A program made the position numbers and the translations under genes. Shown here piece after piece: positions 1 to 6,705 of a DNA stretch of 12,884 bases; position 1 is the first letter of the stretch, and each line of letters begins with the position of its first letter. Source of the DNA: an uncultured Actinomyces sp. (GTDB lineage: Bacteria > Actinomycetota > Actinomycetes > Actinomycetales > Actinomycetaceae). The notes under the pieces were generated by a model. It searched no databases, had not been told where the DNA came from, and saw only the letters and a program-made list of their open reading frames with translations. The stretch covers positions 1 through 12,884 of the forward strand of contig CALHZX010000107.1 of NCBI GenBank assembly GCA_938040725.1, read 5' to 3'.

Positions 1-692
1 AGAACGTGTGGAAGAACGAGAACTTCGGCCTGGCCTCGCCCGACGAGGCCGGACGAGCCGCCGCTCTCGATTTCACCCGCGCTCTGCGCAACGACCTCGC
101 CGCCCTGTGCGATCGCGCGGGACGCGGCCTGGTCGCCCGCGTGCAGCTGCACTCGGCACCCACGCGCCTGGCTCAGGCTGATGCGTTCAAGCGTTCGCTC
201 GCCGAGCTGGCCACGTGGGACTGGTGCGGGGCTCGCCTCGTCATCGAGCACTGTGACAAGTACGTGCCCGAGCAGAACCCCGAAAAGGGTTTCCTCTCCC
301 TCGAATCCGAGATCGATATCGTCTCCGAGGCCGGCATCGGTATTCACCTCAACTGGGGCCGTTCCGCCGTGGAAGGCCGCAGCGCGGACACCGCTTACGA
401 GCATGTGCTCGAGGCTGGCAAGCGCGGTGTCCTGGACGGCATCATTTTCTCGGGTGCAGGCCCGGAGGAAACCCAGTACGGCTACTCCTGGATCGACGGT
501 CACCTGCCCGCGCAGGCGGACGAGCCGACCTCGCTCATGAACGAGGCTGAGATCGCTCGCTGTGCCAAGGCTGCCATCGAGGGTGGTGCCAACTACCTCG
601 GTGCCAAGGTGTGCGTGCCCAAGGACGCGTCCCTGGGCAAGCGACTGGCCATGCTGACCAACATCTACCGGGTCTGCGGCCTCGGCGAGTAA
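1..692 (+). CDS. DUF4862 family protein, 5' end outside the window
   Basis: The reading frame is open from base 3 to the TAA at 690-692, giving about 229 visible residues. A GTG at base 6 could be read as a start, but the frame is open upstream, no ribosome binding site can be seen, and I recall the family being roughly 300 residues long, so the gene most likely begins before the window. The protein resembles the DUF4862 family, with conserved stretches such as VIEHCDKY, GIHLNWGRSAVEGR and GVLDGIIFSGAG. Acidic and histidine residues at the ends of predicted beta strands (EHCD, HLNWGR, FSGAG) suggest a TIM-barrel fold like that of sugar isomerases, but no reaction is established for the family that I know of. 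No signal peptide or membrane segment is visible. A strong palindrome follows 74 bp after the stop. The family call is fairly sure; function is unknown. Confidence 0.75.
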   Translation, partial: NVWKNENFGLASPDEAGRAAALDFTRALRNDLAALCDRAGRGLVARVQLHSAPTRLAQADAFKRSLAELATWDWCGARLVIEHCDKYVPEQNPEKGFLSLESEIDIVSEAGIGIHLNWGRSAVEGRSADTAYEHVLEAGKRGVLDGIIFSGAGPEETQYGYSWIDGHLPAQADEPTSLMNEAEIARCAKAAIEGGANYLGAKVCVPKDASLGKRLAMLTNIYRVCGLGE

Positions 693-766
693 CGGCGTCG
701 CCGACTGGAGTCCCTCCCGCATTTTGTGAGCGTATGTGAGGCGCCCGGCGCGAGGCGTAAGCATGA

Positions 767-802
767 GGGAGGGGCGGATGCCAGCTGGCATCCGCCCCTC
801 CC
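767..802. terminator. 36-bp perfect palindrome, probable terminator
   Basis: Bases 767-784 are the exact reverse complement of 785-802, an 18-bp arm with GGGAGGGG at its outer left and the centre CCAGCTGG. It would form a very stable hairpin in RNA from either strand. It lies 74 bp after the DUF4862 stop codon, so it is best read as that gene's terminator. The downstream side has only a weak T-rich stretch (CTCGTGTTATT), so it is not a textbook intrinsic terminator. It could also be a repeated extragenic palindrome; only a search for further genomic copies would tell. Confidence 0.6.
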
Positions 803-851
803 CTCGTGTTATTGCGCGTTCTGTTCTGCAGGTGAGGCGTGGTCAGCACGA

Positions 852-892
852 GAAAACCGGCTCTTCGCATTTTGGGGTGTGGGGGGGGGTGG
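852..892 (+). repeat. Left terminal inverted repeat of the ISL3 element
   Basis: Bases 852-872 match the reverse complement of 2263-2283 perfectly over 21 bp. The match continues to 892 with 5 mismatches, for 36 of 41 positions. The GGCTCTTC motif begins at 859. The inner part is G-rich and includes a run of nine G at 881-889. Confidence 0.85.
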
Positions 893-961
893 TGTTGGCA
901 TGGGGTCGGGGCCTGCCCGATGATTGAGGTTGCGACACTTCAAACGCTGGGAGGCCCCGAC

Positions 962-2264
962 ATGGGTAATGGTACCTTTTCTGCTCTGGATATGACGACC
1001 TATTGCGGGTTGGTGGAGCTGGGCTTGGTGGCTGTGGGGATGCGTTGTCAGGAGGGCGGGTTCGTCCTGAAGTGCCGTGCGGCTAATCCAGCTCGGTTGT
1101 GTCCAGGGTGTGGGCACCCGGGGGATGCGCTGGGGTCGCGTACCAGGCGTTTAGCGCACGAACCGCGGGGGCATCAGCCCACGATGCTGGTGGTGTATGT
1201 AGGGCGTTACCGCTGTCGTGCGTGTTCTCGTTCCTGGTGTGATGACATCAGCCAGGCGGCTCCCCCACGCGCCAAGCTCTCCTTTGGGGCCTTGCGCTGG
1301 GGGCTTGTGTGCTTGATCGCTGACAACATGTCCATTAATCGCATTGCCACTCACCTGGCGGTGGCCTGGCATACCGTTAACGAGGCAATACTGGCCTATG
1401 GGGAAGAACTCCTGCTGGCGGATTCGACTCGCTTTGAAGGAGTGCGCGTCATTGGGGTCGATGAGCACGTGTGGCGTCATCGGGGTGGGGACAGGTACGC
1501 CACGGTGATCGTGGACTTGACCCCTGTACGCGACCATACTGGCCCGGCCCGCCTCCTAGACGTGGTGCAAGGCCGCTCCACACGCGTCTTGTCTTCCTGG
1601 CTGGCCGCATGCCCCCAAGAATGGAAAGACAACAGTGAGATCGTGGCAATGGACGGGTTCAGTGGCTATAAGAGCGCAGCAGCCAGCCAGCTACCAGGGG
1701 CAGTGACGGTAATGGATCCCTTCCACGTTGTTCATATCGCCATCGACGCCCTAGAGCAGTGCCGCCAGCGCGTCCAGCAAGAAACCCTGGGGCATCGCGG
1801 CCGCAAGGGCGACCCCTTGTACGCGGCCCGCAAAACACTGCTGACCGGCACCGACATCCTCACCGACACATCCCAGGCGCGCCTAGATGCCGTATTCACC
1901 TGCCCCGACCACGCTGACGTGCACGCCACCTGGAGGATCTACCAGGACCTCCTAGCGGCCTACCGTGATCGTGACCCCAGGCGCGGCAAAAACACCCTCC
2001 GCCATCTCATCACGACGCTCACCCGCCCGGGCTTGCCACACACATGCATCGAGCTAGCCCGCATGGGCAGAACCTTCACACGCAGAGCCGGGGACATCCT
2101 GGCCTACATCACACCACCCCCACACCAGCAACGGCCCCACCGAAGCCATCAACGGACGCCTCGAACACCTACGCGGCATCGCCCAAGGATTCGTCAACCA
2201 CCGAAACTACCGCCTACGCTGCCTCCTCCACTCCGGCGGATTCCACCACCTCCTACACCCTTAA
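962..2264 (+). pseudogene. ISL3-family transposase, disrupted by a +1 frameshift
   Basis: The start ATG at 962 follows GGGAGG at 949-954 with a 7-nt gap. In that frame the N-terminal part has a zinc ribbon (CPGC at residues 47-50, CRAC at 85-88). It is followed by a helix-turn-helix-like region and the DDE domain, with Asp in GVDEHVW (residue 167) and Asp in AMDGFSGY (residue 231). After GDILAYI (residue 383, codon 2108-2110) the frame goes wrong and becomes Pro/Arg-rich. One base further on, the other frame reads SNGPTEAINGRLEHLRGIAQ and runs to a TAA at 2262-2264. The third catalytic residue, Glu of TEAIN at 2142-2144, is therefore out of frame. Removing one C from the five-C run at 2117-2121 restores a protein of about 433 residues, a normal ISL3 length. 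As written, the first frame reads on into coaA antisense sequence to 2947, which is artefactual. The cause could be a real mutation or a homopolymer error. Confidence 0.85.
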
Positions 2265-2283
2265 ATGCGAAGAGCCGGTTTTC
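2243..2283 (-). repeat. Right terminal inverted repeat of the ISL3 element
   Basis: This arm pairs with 852-892. It overlaps the last codons and the TAA (2262-2264) of the original transposase frame, as is usual in compact insertion sequences. Its outer end also forms a small hairpin, AGCCGG-TTTT-CCGGCT at 2273-2288, half inside and half outside the element. This hairpin lies just past the 3' end of coaA on the opposite strand and might help end coaA transcripts. Confidence 0.85.
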
Positions 2284-2323
2284 CGGCTGCGGCCTCGTCT
2301 CATGCATGATCGGGACAGAAGCG

Positions 2324-3346
2324 TCAGTCCTTGCGGATCGACAACGATTCGACGCGGTGGTCGGCGCCCTTCGTGAAGATGAGAGTCGCGCGCTCGCGGG
2401 TGGGGCGAATGTTTTCACGCAAGTTCGGCAGGTTGATCGCGCTCCACACGACGTGCGCCGTGGAGACGGCCTCGTCGTCTGTCAGGGATGCGTAGGTCTT
2501 GAAGTAGGAGTCCTCGCGGGAGAACGCGGTCGCTCGCAGCTTGAGGAAACGGTCCACGTACCACTGTTCAATGAACGTCTCGTCGGCGTCGACGTAGATG
2601 GAGAAGTCGAAGTAGTCCGAGACGGCCACCGACACGGAGCCGGGTGCCGAGCGCGGCGGCTGGAGCACGTTGAGGCCCTCGACGATGAGAATGTCGGGTC
2701 GATCCACGTCGATGAAGGAGTCAGGCACGATGTCGTAGGTGACGTGGGAGTACACGGGAGCTTTGGCATGTGGGTTGCCCGCCTTGACCGAGGCCAGGAA
2801 CGAGATGAGGGCCGTACGGTCGTAGGACTCGGGGAAGCCCTTGCGGGCGATGAGGGAGCGTTCCTGCAGAATCCGGTTCGGATAGAGGAAACCGTCGGTC
2901 GTCACGAGGTCCACGCGCGGGGTGGAATCCCAGCGCGAGAGCAGTAGCTGGAGCAGGCGCGCGACCGTCGATTTACCGACGGCAACCGAGCCGGCGATGC
3001 CGATGACGAAGGGGGTCGAGTGGGCCTCGGACTCGCCGAGGAATGCGTGCCGCTCGGCCGCGGTACGGCGGCGACCGTCGATGTAGAGCTGCAGCAGCGC
3101 GCTCAGGGGACGGTAAATCGTGTCGACCTCGGTCATGTCGATGGGATCGCCCAGCGACGCGATGCGATCGATGTCCTCCTGGGTCAGCGGCAGGGGAGTG
3201 CGATCGGCGAGGCTGTCCCACTCGCTGCGATCAAAACGCGCGTAGGGGTTGGGCGCGCCATGCATAGTGGCCTGTGTGTGCTCGCTGGACGAGGCGTTCG
3301 GCGAGGCCGGAGAGGGGACGGTCGAGGGGCTCTCGGTGATGCTCAC
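2324..3346 (-). CDS. coaA: Type I pantothenate kinase
   Basis: CoaA phosphorylates pantothenate with ATP, the first and usually rate-limiting step of coenzyme A synthesis, in the cytoplasm. The protein has the P-loop GSVAVGKS (residues 119-126 from this start), then VDLVTTDGFLYPN, RKGFPESYD, APVYSHVTYDI and ILIVEGLNVLQ, all hallmarks of the prokaryotic type I enzyme. The stretches SVAVGKST and DLVTTDGFLYPN match what I know of the mycobacterial CoaA closely. The GTG at 3346 is chosen because a CACAAT hexamer sits 6 nt upstream, fitting a leaderless start; it gives 340 residues. GTG at 3364 (346 residues) and ATG at 3265 (313 residues, closest to the usual 310-320) remain possible. The extra N-terminal 30 or so residues are Ser/Pro/Thr-rich and probably disordered. 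The gene is divergent from glmS and its 3' end lies about 40 bp from the insertion sequence. The product call is near certain; the start is not. Confidence 0.95.
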   Translation of the reverse strand: MSITESPSTVPSPASPNASSSEHTQATMHGAPNPYARFDRSEWDSLADRTPLPLTQEDIDRIASLGDPIDMTEVDTIYRPLSALLQLYIDGRRRTAAERHAFLGESEAHSTPFVIGIAGSVAVGKSTVARLLQLLLSRWDSTPRVDLVTTDGFLYPNRILQERSLIARKGFPESYDRTALISFLASVKAGNPHAKAPVYSHVTYDIVPDSFIDVDRPDILIVEGLNVLQPPRSAPGSVSVAVSDYFDFSIYVDADETFIEQWYVDRFLKLRATAFSREDSYFKTYASLTDDEAVSTAHVVWSAINLPNLRENIRPTRERATLIFTKGADHRVESLSIRKD

Positions 3347-3352
3347 GACCCC

Positions 3353-3358
3353 ATTGTG
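3353..3358 (-). promoter_or_regulatory. Possible -10 box for leaderless coaA
   Basis: On the minus strand CACAAT is followed by exactly 6 nt (GGGGTC) and then the GTG at 3346. Transcription starting about 7 nt past the hexamer would begin on the start codon. No convincing -35 is visible, and no Shine-Dalgarno is properly placed for this GTG. Confidence 0.35.
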
Positions 3359-3453
3359 CCCCACAAGCTGATGCTGGCGCGCACCCAGTTCGTCGCGTGA
3401 AGCGACACACGTTACCTGTCAGGGAAGGGGGTGGGTGTGTTGGAATGGGTAGC

Positions 3454-5367
3454 ATGTGCGGAATTGTTGGACATATTGCATGCAAGGCGTCCCAGCGTAG
3501 CCGCGAGGTTGTCCTCGGTGGCCTGGCGCGCCTCGAATATCGCGGATACGACTCGGCGGGCATCGCCCTGACCTCGAATAACGGCCTCTACGTGCGCCGC
3601 GCGGTCGGCAAGCTCGTCAACCTCGTCGAAGAAGTTGACGCGGACGCCCCCGCCGACGCCATGGCCGGTATCGGGCATACCCGTTGGGCCACCCACGGAC
3701 GCCCGACGGTCGCGAACGCCCATCCCCATACCAGCCCGGACGGGCGCTTCGCCCTCGTCCACAACGGCATCATTGAGAACGCGGACGTCCTGCGCGCCGC
3801 CCTCATCGCCGACGGCGAGACCTTCGCTTCCGAGACCGACACCGAGGTGGTCGTCCACCTGCTGGCGCGCGCCTACGACGAGGCCGAGGCGGCCTCGTAC
3901 ACCGGCGGAGTCGCCGCACTGACGGGTGCGGACGAGGAGGTGGCGCGCCGCCTCGTCGTCGCGATGCGCGAGGTGACCGCGCAGCTGCACGGCACCTTCA
4001 CCCTGCTCGTGCTCAGCACGCAGTCTCCGAACGTCATCGTTGCTGCCCGCCGTTCCTCCCCGCTGGTCATCGGCCTGGGCGAGGGTGAGAACTTCCTCGG
4101 CTCCGACGTCCTGGCCTTCGTCGAACACACGAATCGCGCACTCGAGGTCGGCCAGGACGAGGTCGCGGTCGTCTCCGCGACCGGCGTGACCGTCATCGAC
4201 CCCAGCGGTAACCCCGTCGAGCGCGAGGCCTACGAGGTCGACTTCTCCTCCGATCGCGCCACCAAGAACGGATGGCCGACCTTCATGGAGAAGGAAATCC
4301 ACGAGCAGCCCGAGGCCGTGGGCGCGACCCTGGCGGATCGCATCGACTCCCACGGGCACCTGGCCCTCGACGAGGTGCGCATCCCCGAGCACGTCCTGCG
4401 CTCCGTCGACAAGGTCATCATGATCGGCTGCGGCACCGCCTCCTACGCCGGACAGGTCGCGCGCTACGCGATCGAGCACTGGTGCCGCATCCCCGTTGAG
4501 GTCGAGCTCTCCAGCGAGTTCCGCTACCGCGACCCGGTGGTGGGCGAAAAGACGCTGGTCGTCGCCATCTCCCAAAGCGGCGAGACCATGGATACGATCC
4601 AGGCGATCCGCCATGCCCGCGAGCAGGGCGCGAAGGTCGTCGCCATCGTGAATACGCCGGGCTCAACGATCTCGCGCGAGTCCGACGCCGTGATCCTCAC
4701 GCACGCCGGCCCCGAGATCGCGGTCGCCTCCACGAAGGCGTTCACCGCGCAGGTCACCGCCTGCTACATCCTGGGCCTGTACCTGGCGCAGGTGCGCGGC
4801 AACAAGTACGCCGACGAGATCGCCGACTACATGGAGAAGCTTGCGCGCGTCCCCGAGGCCATCGCGAAGGTCCTAGAAAACGGTGAGACGGTCCGCCAGT
4901 TTGCCCGCACGATGCAGGACGCGACCTCGGTCATCTACCTGGGGCGTCACGTCGGCTTCCCCGTTGCGCTCGAGGGCGCGCTCAAGCTCAAGGAAATCTG
5001 CTACATCCACGCCGAGGGCTTCGCTGCTGGCGAGCTCAAGCACGGCCCGATCGCGCTCGTGGACGAGGGCCAGCCGGTCATTGTCATCGTGCCGACCCCG
5101 CGCCGCCCCGAGTTGCACGGAAAGGTCCTGGCCAACATCGCCGAGGTCCGCGCCCGCGGTGCTCGCACGATCATTGTCGCCGAGGAGGGGGACTCCTCCG
5201 TTGACGAGTTCGCCGAGGTCGTCTTCCGCGTGCCCCCCGTGCCGACCCTGTACGCCCCGCTCCTGACCGTCGTGCCGCTGCAGATCTTCGCCTGCGAGCT
5301 CGCATCCGTCAAGGGGTTGGATGTCGACCAGCCGCGCAACCTGGCCAAGTCCGTGACGGTGGAGTGA
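3454..5367 (+). CDS. glmS: Glutamine--fructose-6-phosphate aminotransferase (isomerizing)
   Basis: GlmS makes glucosamine-6-phosphate from fructose-6-phosphate and glutamine, the entry into UDP-GlcNAc and peptidoglycan synthesis. The 637-residue protein starts MCGIVG, where Cys2 becomes the N-terminal nucleophile after Met removal; this fixes the start at ATG 3454 although the frame is open to a GTG at 3397. The class II glutamine amidotransferase domain covers about residues 2-250 (EYRGYDSAG, GHTRWATHG, HNGIIEN). A linker follows, then two SIS sugar-phosphate isomerase domains: about 312-450 (GCGTASYAG, ISQSGETMDT, VASTKAFTAQ) and about 483-620 (GRHVGFPVALEGALKLKE, AAGELKHGPIAL). The C-terminus DQPRNLAKSVTVE is the conserved family ending. 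Length is normal at slightly over 600. The gene is single, divergent from coaA, and followed by an intrinsic terminator. No glmS ribozyme is visible upstream. Confidence 0.98.
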   Translation: MCGIVGHIACKASQRSREVVLGGLARLEYRGYDSAGIALTSNNGLYVRRAVGKLVNLVEEVDADAPADAMAGIGHTRWATHGRPTVANAHPHTSPDGRFALVHNGIIENADVLRAALIADGETFASETDTEVVVHLLARAYDEAEAASYTGGVAALTGADEEVARRLVVAMREVTAQLHGTFTLLVLSTQSPNVIVAARRSSPLVIGLGEGENFLGSDVLAFVEHTNRALEVGQDEVAVVSATGVTVIDPSGNPVEREAYEVDFSSDRATKNGWPTFMEKEIHEQPEAVGATLADRIDSHGHLALDEVRIPEHVLRSVDKVIMIGCGTASYAGQVARYAIEHWCRIPVEVELSSEFRYRDPVVGEKTLVVAISQSGETMDTIQAIRHAREQGAKVVAIVNTPGSTISRESDAVILTHAGPEIAVASTKAFTAQVTACYILGLYLAQVRGNKYADEIADYMEKLARVPEAIAKVLENGETVRQFARTMQDATSVIYLGRHVGFPVALEGALKLKEICYIHAEGFAAGELKHGPIALVDEGQPVIVIVPTPRRPELHGKVLANIAEVRARGARTIIVAEEGDSSVDEFAEVVFRVPPVPTLYAPLLTVVPLQIFACELASVKGLDVDQPRNLAKSVTVE

Positions 5368-5403
5368 TCTACCGGCGCGGGGCTAGCGCCTCGTGAGCGC
5401 GGC

Positions 5404-5444
5404 GGGCCTCGTTCCTCATCTGGGACGAGGCCCGGGCCGCTTTT
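5404..5444 (+). terminator. Intrinsic terminator of glmS
   Basis: A 12-bp stem pairs GGGCCTCGTTCC (5404-5415) with GGGACGAGGCCC (5422-5433), with one G-T pair and a 6-nt loop. Seven bases later comes TTTT at 5441-5444. It lies 36 bp after the glmS stop and separates glmS from the transporter gene. Confidence 0.8.
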
Positions 5445-5505
5445 ACGGAGCGGCGTCAGCTTCCGGAACCGGGCGTGCGCTGCGTCATCGAGTCGGCATG
5501 ATCTG

Positions 5506-5534
5506 GTGAAAGGTTTCACGATGTGCATGTGAAA
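5506..5534. promoter_or_regulatory. Triple GTGAAA/TTTCAC half-site array, putative operator
   Basis: GTGAAA (5506-5511), TTTCAC (5514-5519) and GTGAAA (5529-5534) stand in alternating orientation within 29 bp. The first pair is a 6-2-6 inverted repeat, and the second pair is a wider inverted repeat with a 9-bp centre. Paired half-sites of this kind are typical of dimeric repressors such as LacI- or GntR-family regulators, which often control sugar transporters. The array lies about 150 bp before the GRP transporter start, in an otherwise empty region after the glmS terminator. AACAAT at 5533-5538 is a possible -10 overlapping the last half-site. No regulator gene is in the window, so the factor is unknown. 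Confidence 0.4.
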
Positions 5535-5551
5535 CAATAGCCAAAACCGCG

Positions 5552-5686
5552 ATGGTGATTGCACGCGAGGGGGAGGTGGCGGCTAGCGTGGAAAAGGTGG
5601 CGGCGCGCCCGCCGCATCCAACAACGCAAGCAAGCCCCGGCCTCGTGTCGCGACGGCCGCAATCACCCCAGGAGGTGTGCACATGA
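5552..5686 (+). CDS. Doubtful small ORF upstream of the transporter
   Basis: An ATG at 5552 opens a 44-codon frame ending at TGA 5684-5686, which overlaps the ATG of the transporter gene as ATGA. That overlap is a typical arrangement for translational coupling, which is the only reason to list it. Against it: no Shine-Dalgarno precedes the ATG, the peptide (MVIAREGEVAASVEKV at its start, then Pro/Ser-rich) matches no family I know, and open frames of this length are common in high-GC DNA. The transporter has its own strong ribosome binding site. It is probably spurious. Confidence 0.2.
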   Translation: MVIAREGEVAASVEKVAARPPHPTTQASPGLVSRRPQSPQEVCT

Positions 5687-6582
5687 CCCTGTCCACGATC
5701 CTTATCGGAATCCTGCCCTCCGTCTTCTTCGGCGTCGCTACGACGCTGATGGGAAAGACCGGCGGATCAGACTGCCAGCGAGTCATGGGCGCAGTCCTCG
5801 GCGGCCTGCTCATGGCCGCCGTCGCCACCCCCTTCCTGCACCCCGCGTGGACGCCGCTGAACCTGGGCGTCTCTTTCCTGACCGGCCTGCTCCTCGGCGT
5901 CGGCGTGTGCGATCAGCTGCGCTCCTACTCGGTCCTGGGCATGAGCCGCACGATGCCGCCGTCCACCGGCGGCCAGTTGGTCCTCATGTCCCTGGCGGGC
6001 ATCGCGATCTTCGGCGAGTGGCTCCACGGTGGCGCGCTGCCCTACGGAATCGCCGCCATCGTGGTCCTCATCGTCGGCATTTGGTTCCTGTCGCGCTCCG
6101 AGTCCGGCTCCGACGCGGCCTCCCTCGACTGGAAGCGCGGCGCCTTCCTGCTGACGACCTCGACGCTGGGCCTCGTCGCCTTCCCGCTCATCATCAAGTG
6201 GTTCGCGATCACGCCCGCCGAGTTCCTCCTGCCCCAGGCGATCGGCTACACCGTGTACTGCGCGATCTTCTTCGCGATCCAGGGCCGCGGCGGCGTGGCC
6301 CCCGAGGACTCGCTGCGTCACCGCCGCATGTTCCCCTCGGTTTTTAACGGCGTCCTGTGGGGCACCGCCATCCTGCTGCTCCAGCTCAACTCCAACAACC
6401 TGGGCGCGGGCACGGGTTTCACCCTCTCCCAGCTCGGAATCCTCATCTCCACGCCGCTGGGCATCCTGTGGCTCCACGAGACCCGCACGCGCAAGGAACT
6501 GCGCTGGACCATCATCGGCGTCGCCCTCGTCATCGTGGGCGCGGTCCTCGCGGGGGTCGCCAAGACCCTCGACGTCGCCTGA
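5683..6582 (+). CDS. GRP-family sugar uptake transporter (GlcU/RhaT-like)
   Basis: This 299-residue integral membrane protein belongs to the glucose/ribose porter group of the drug/metabolite transporter superfamily. It shows about ten hydrophobic helices and the family motifs GMSRTMPPSTGGQLV (residues 86-100), NGVLWGTAILLLQ (222-234) and GFTLSQLGILISTPLGILWLHE (245-266). These resemble the Staphylococcus/Bacillus GlcU glucose transporter. The likely role is proton-coupled uptake of a monosaccharide through the cytoplasmic membrane; glucose is a guess from family, not shown. ATG 5683 is chosen because AGGAGG (5670-5675) precedes it by 7 nt, while the GTG at 5677 is too close. The gene stands alone between two intrinsic terminators. 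The upstream half-site array suggests its own regulation, perhaps by a sugar-responsive repressor. The family call is firm; the substrate is open. Confidence 0.88.
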   Translation: MTLSTILIGILPSVFFGVATTLMGKTGGSDCQRVMGAVLGGLLMAAVATPFLHPAWTPLNLGVSFLTGLLLGVGVCDQLRSYSVLGMSRTMPPSTGGQLVLMSLAGIAIFGEWLHGGALPYGIAAIVVLIVGIWFLSRSESGSDAASLDWKRGAFLLTTSTLGLVAFPLIIKWFAITPAEFLLPQAIGYTVYCAIFFAIQGRGGVAPEDSLRHRRMFPSVFNGVLWGTAILLLQLNSNNLGAGTGFTLSQLGILISTPLGILWLHETRTRKELRWTIIGVALVIVGAVLAGVAKTLDVA

Positions 6583-6609
6583 GCGGCGCGGCGACTACCT
6601 GAACATCTG

Positions 6610-6643
6610 ACGGCGGCGGGGCGTGTGCTTCGCCGCCGTTTTT
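6610..6643 (+). terminator. Intrinsic terminator after the GRP transporter
   Basis: ACGGCGGCG (6610-6618) pairs perfectly with CGCCGCCGT (6631-6639) around a 12-nt loop and runs into five T at 6639-6643. It lies 27 bp after the transporter stop and closes that single-gene unit before nnr. Confidence 0.88.
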
Positions 6644-6693
6644 GTTAGCCTCTTACCCCTCACCCGCTGCCCTGCGAGGGCCGGCACATGTGG

Positions 6694-6699
6694 GAGAAT
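6694..6699 (+). promoter_or_regulatory. Possible -10 box for leaderless nnr
   Basis: GAGAAT is followed by exactly 6 nt (GACCCC) and the ATG at 6706. The same bases include GGGAG (6692-6696), which at a 9-nt distance could instead act as a Shine-Dalgarno, so here the leaderless reading is not the only one. Because the preceding gene ends at a terminator, some promoter must lie in 6644-6705. Confidence 0.35.
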
Positions 6700-6705
6700 G
6701 ACCCC

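Larger units (their letters stand above)
852..2283 (+). mobile_element. ISL3-family insertion sequence, about 1.43 kb
   Basis: The element is bounded by inverted repeats at 852-892 and 2243-2283 and encodes one ISL3-type DDE transposase that fills it. The termini contain GGCTCTTCGCATTT, the GGCTCTTC start being typical of ISL3-family ends. With the conventional GGCTCTTC end, the element would be 859-2276. The inverted symmetry, however, continues 7 bp further out on both sides (GAAAACC and GGTTTTC), so I use the wider limits. No 8-bp direct repeat is visible with either choice of ends. The element sits between the 3' ends of the DUF4862 gene and coaA, so it interrupts no recognisable gene. 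Its codon use (for example CTA, AGA and ATA codons) differs from the strongly GC-ending neighbours, which fits recent arrival from elsewhere. The transposase is frameshifted, so this copy is probably not autonomous unless the shift is a sequencing error. Confidence 0.88.

Noticed and set aside
839..2947. A single 702-codon ORF covering the insertion sequence and the 3' part of coaA on the opposite strand
   Set aside because: It is a chimera: transposase up to about 2110, then out-of-frame transposase DNA, then coaA antisense. The family-like C-terminus lies in another frame.
3365..3453. A glmS ribozyme or riboswitch upstream of glmS
   Set aside because: The 107 bp between the coaA and glmS starts is too short and lacks the ribozyme core; the glmS ribozyme is essentially a Firmicutes feature.
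3412..4614. 400-codon open frame antisense to glmS
   Set aside because: It mirrors the codon bias of glmS, encodes a low-complexity Gly/Asp/Val/Arg-rich sequence with no family motif, and covers an unmistakable gene on the other strand.
5368..5682. A tRNA or small RNA gene in the glmS-transporter gap
   Set aside because: No cloverleaf or CCA-compatible acceptor stem found by eye. The only strong hairpin is the glmS terminator.
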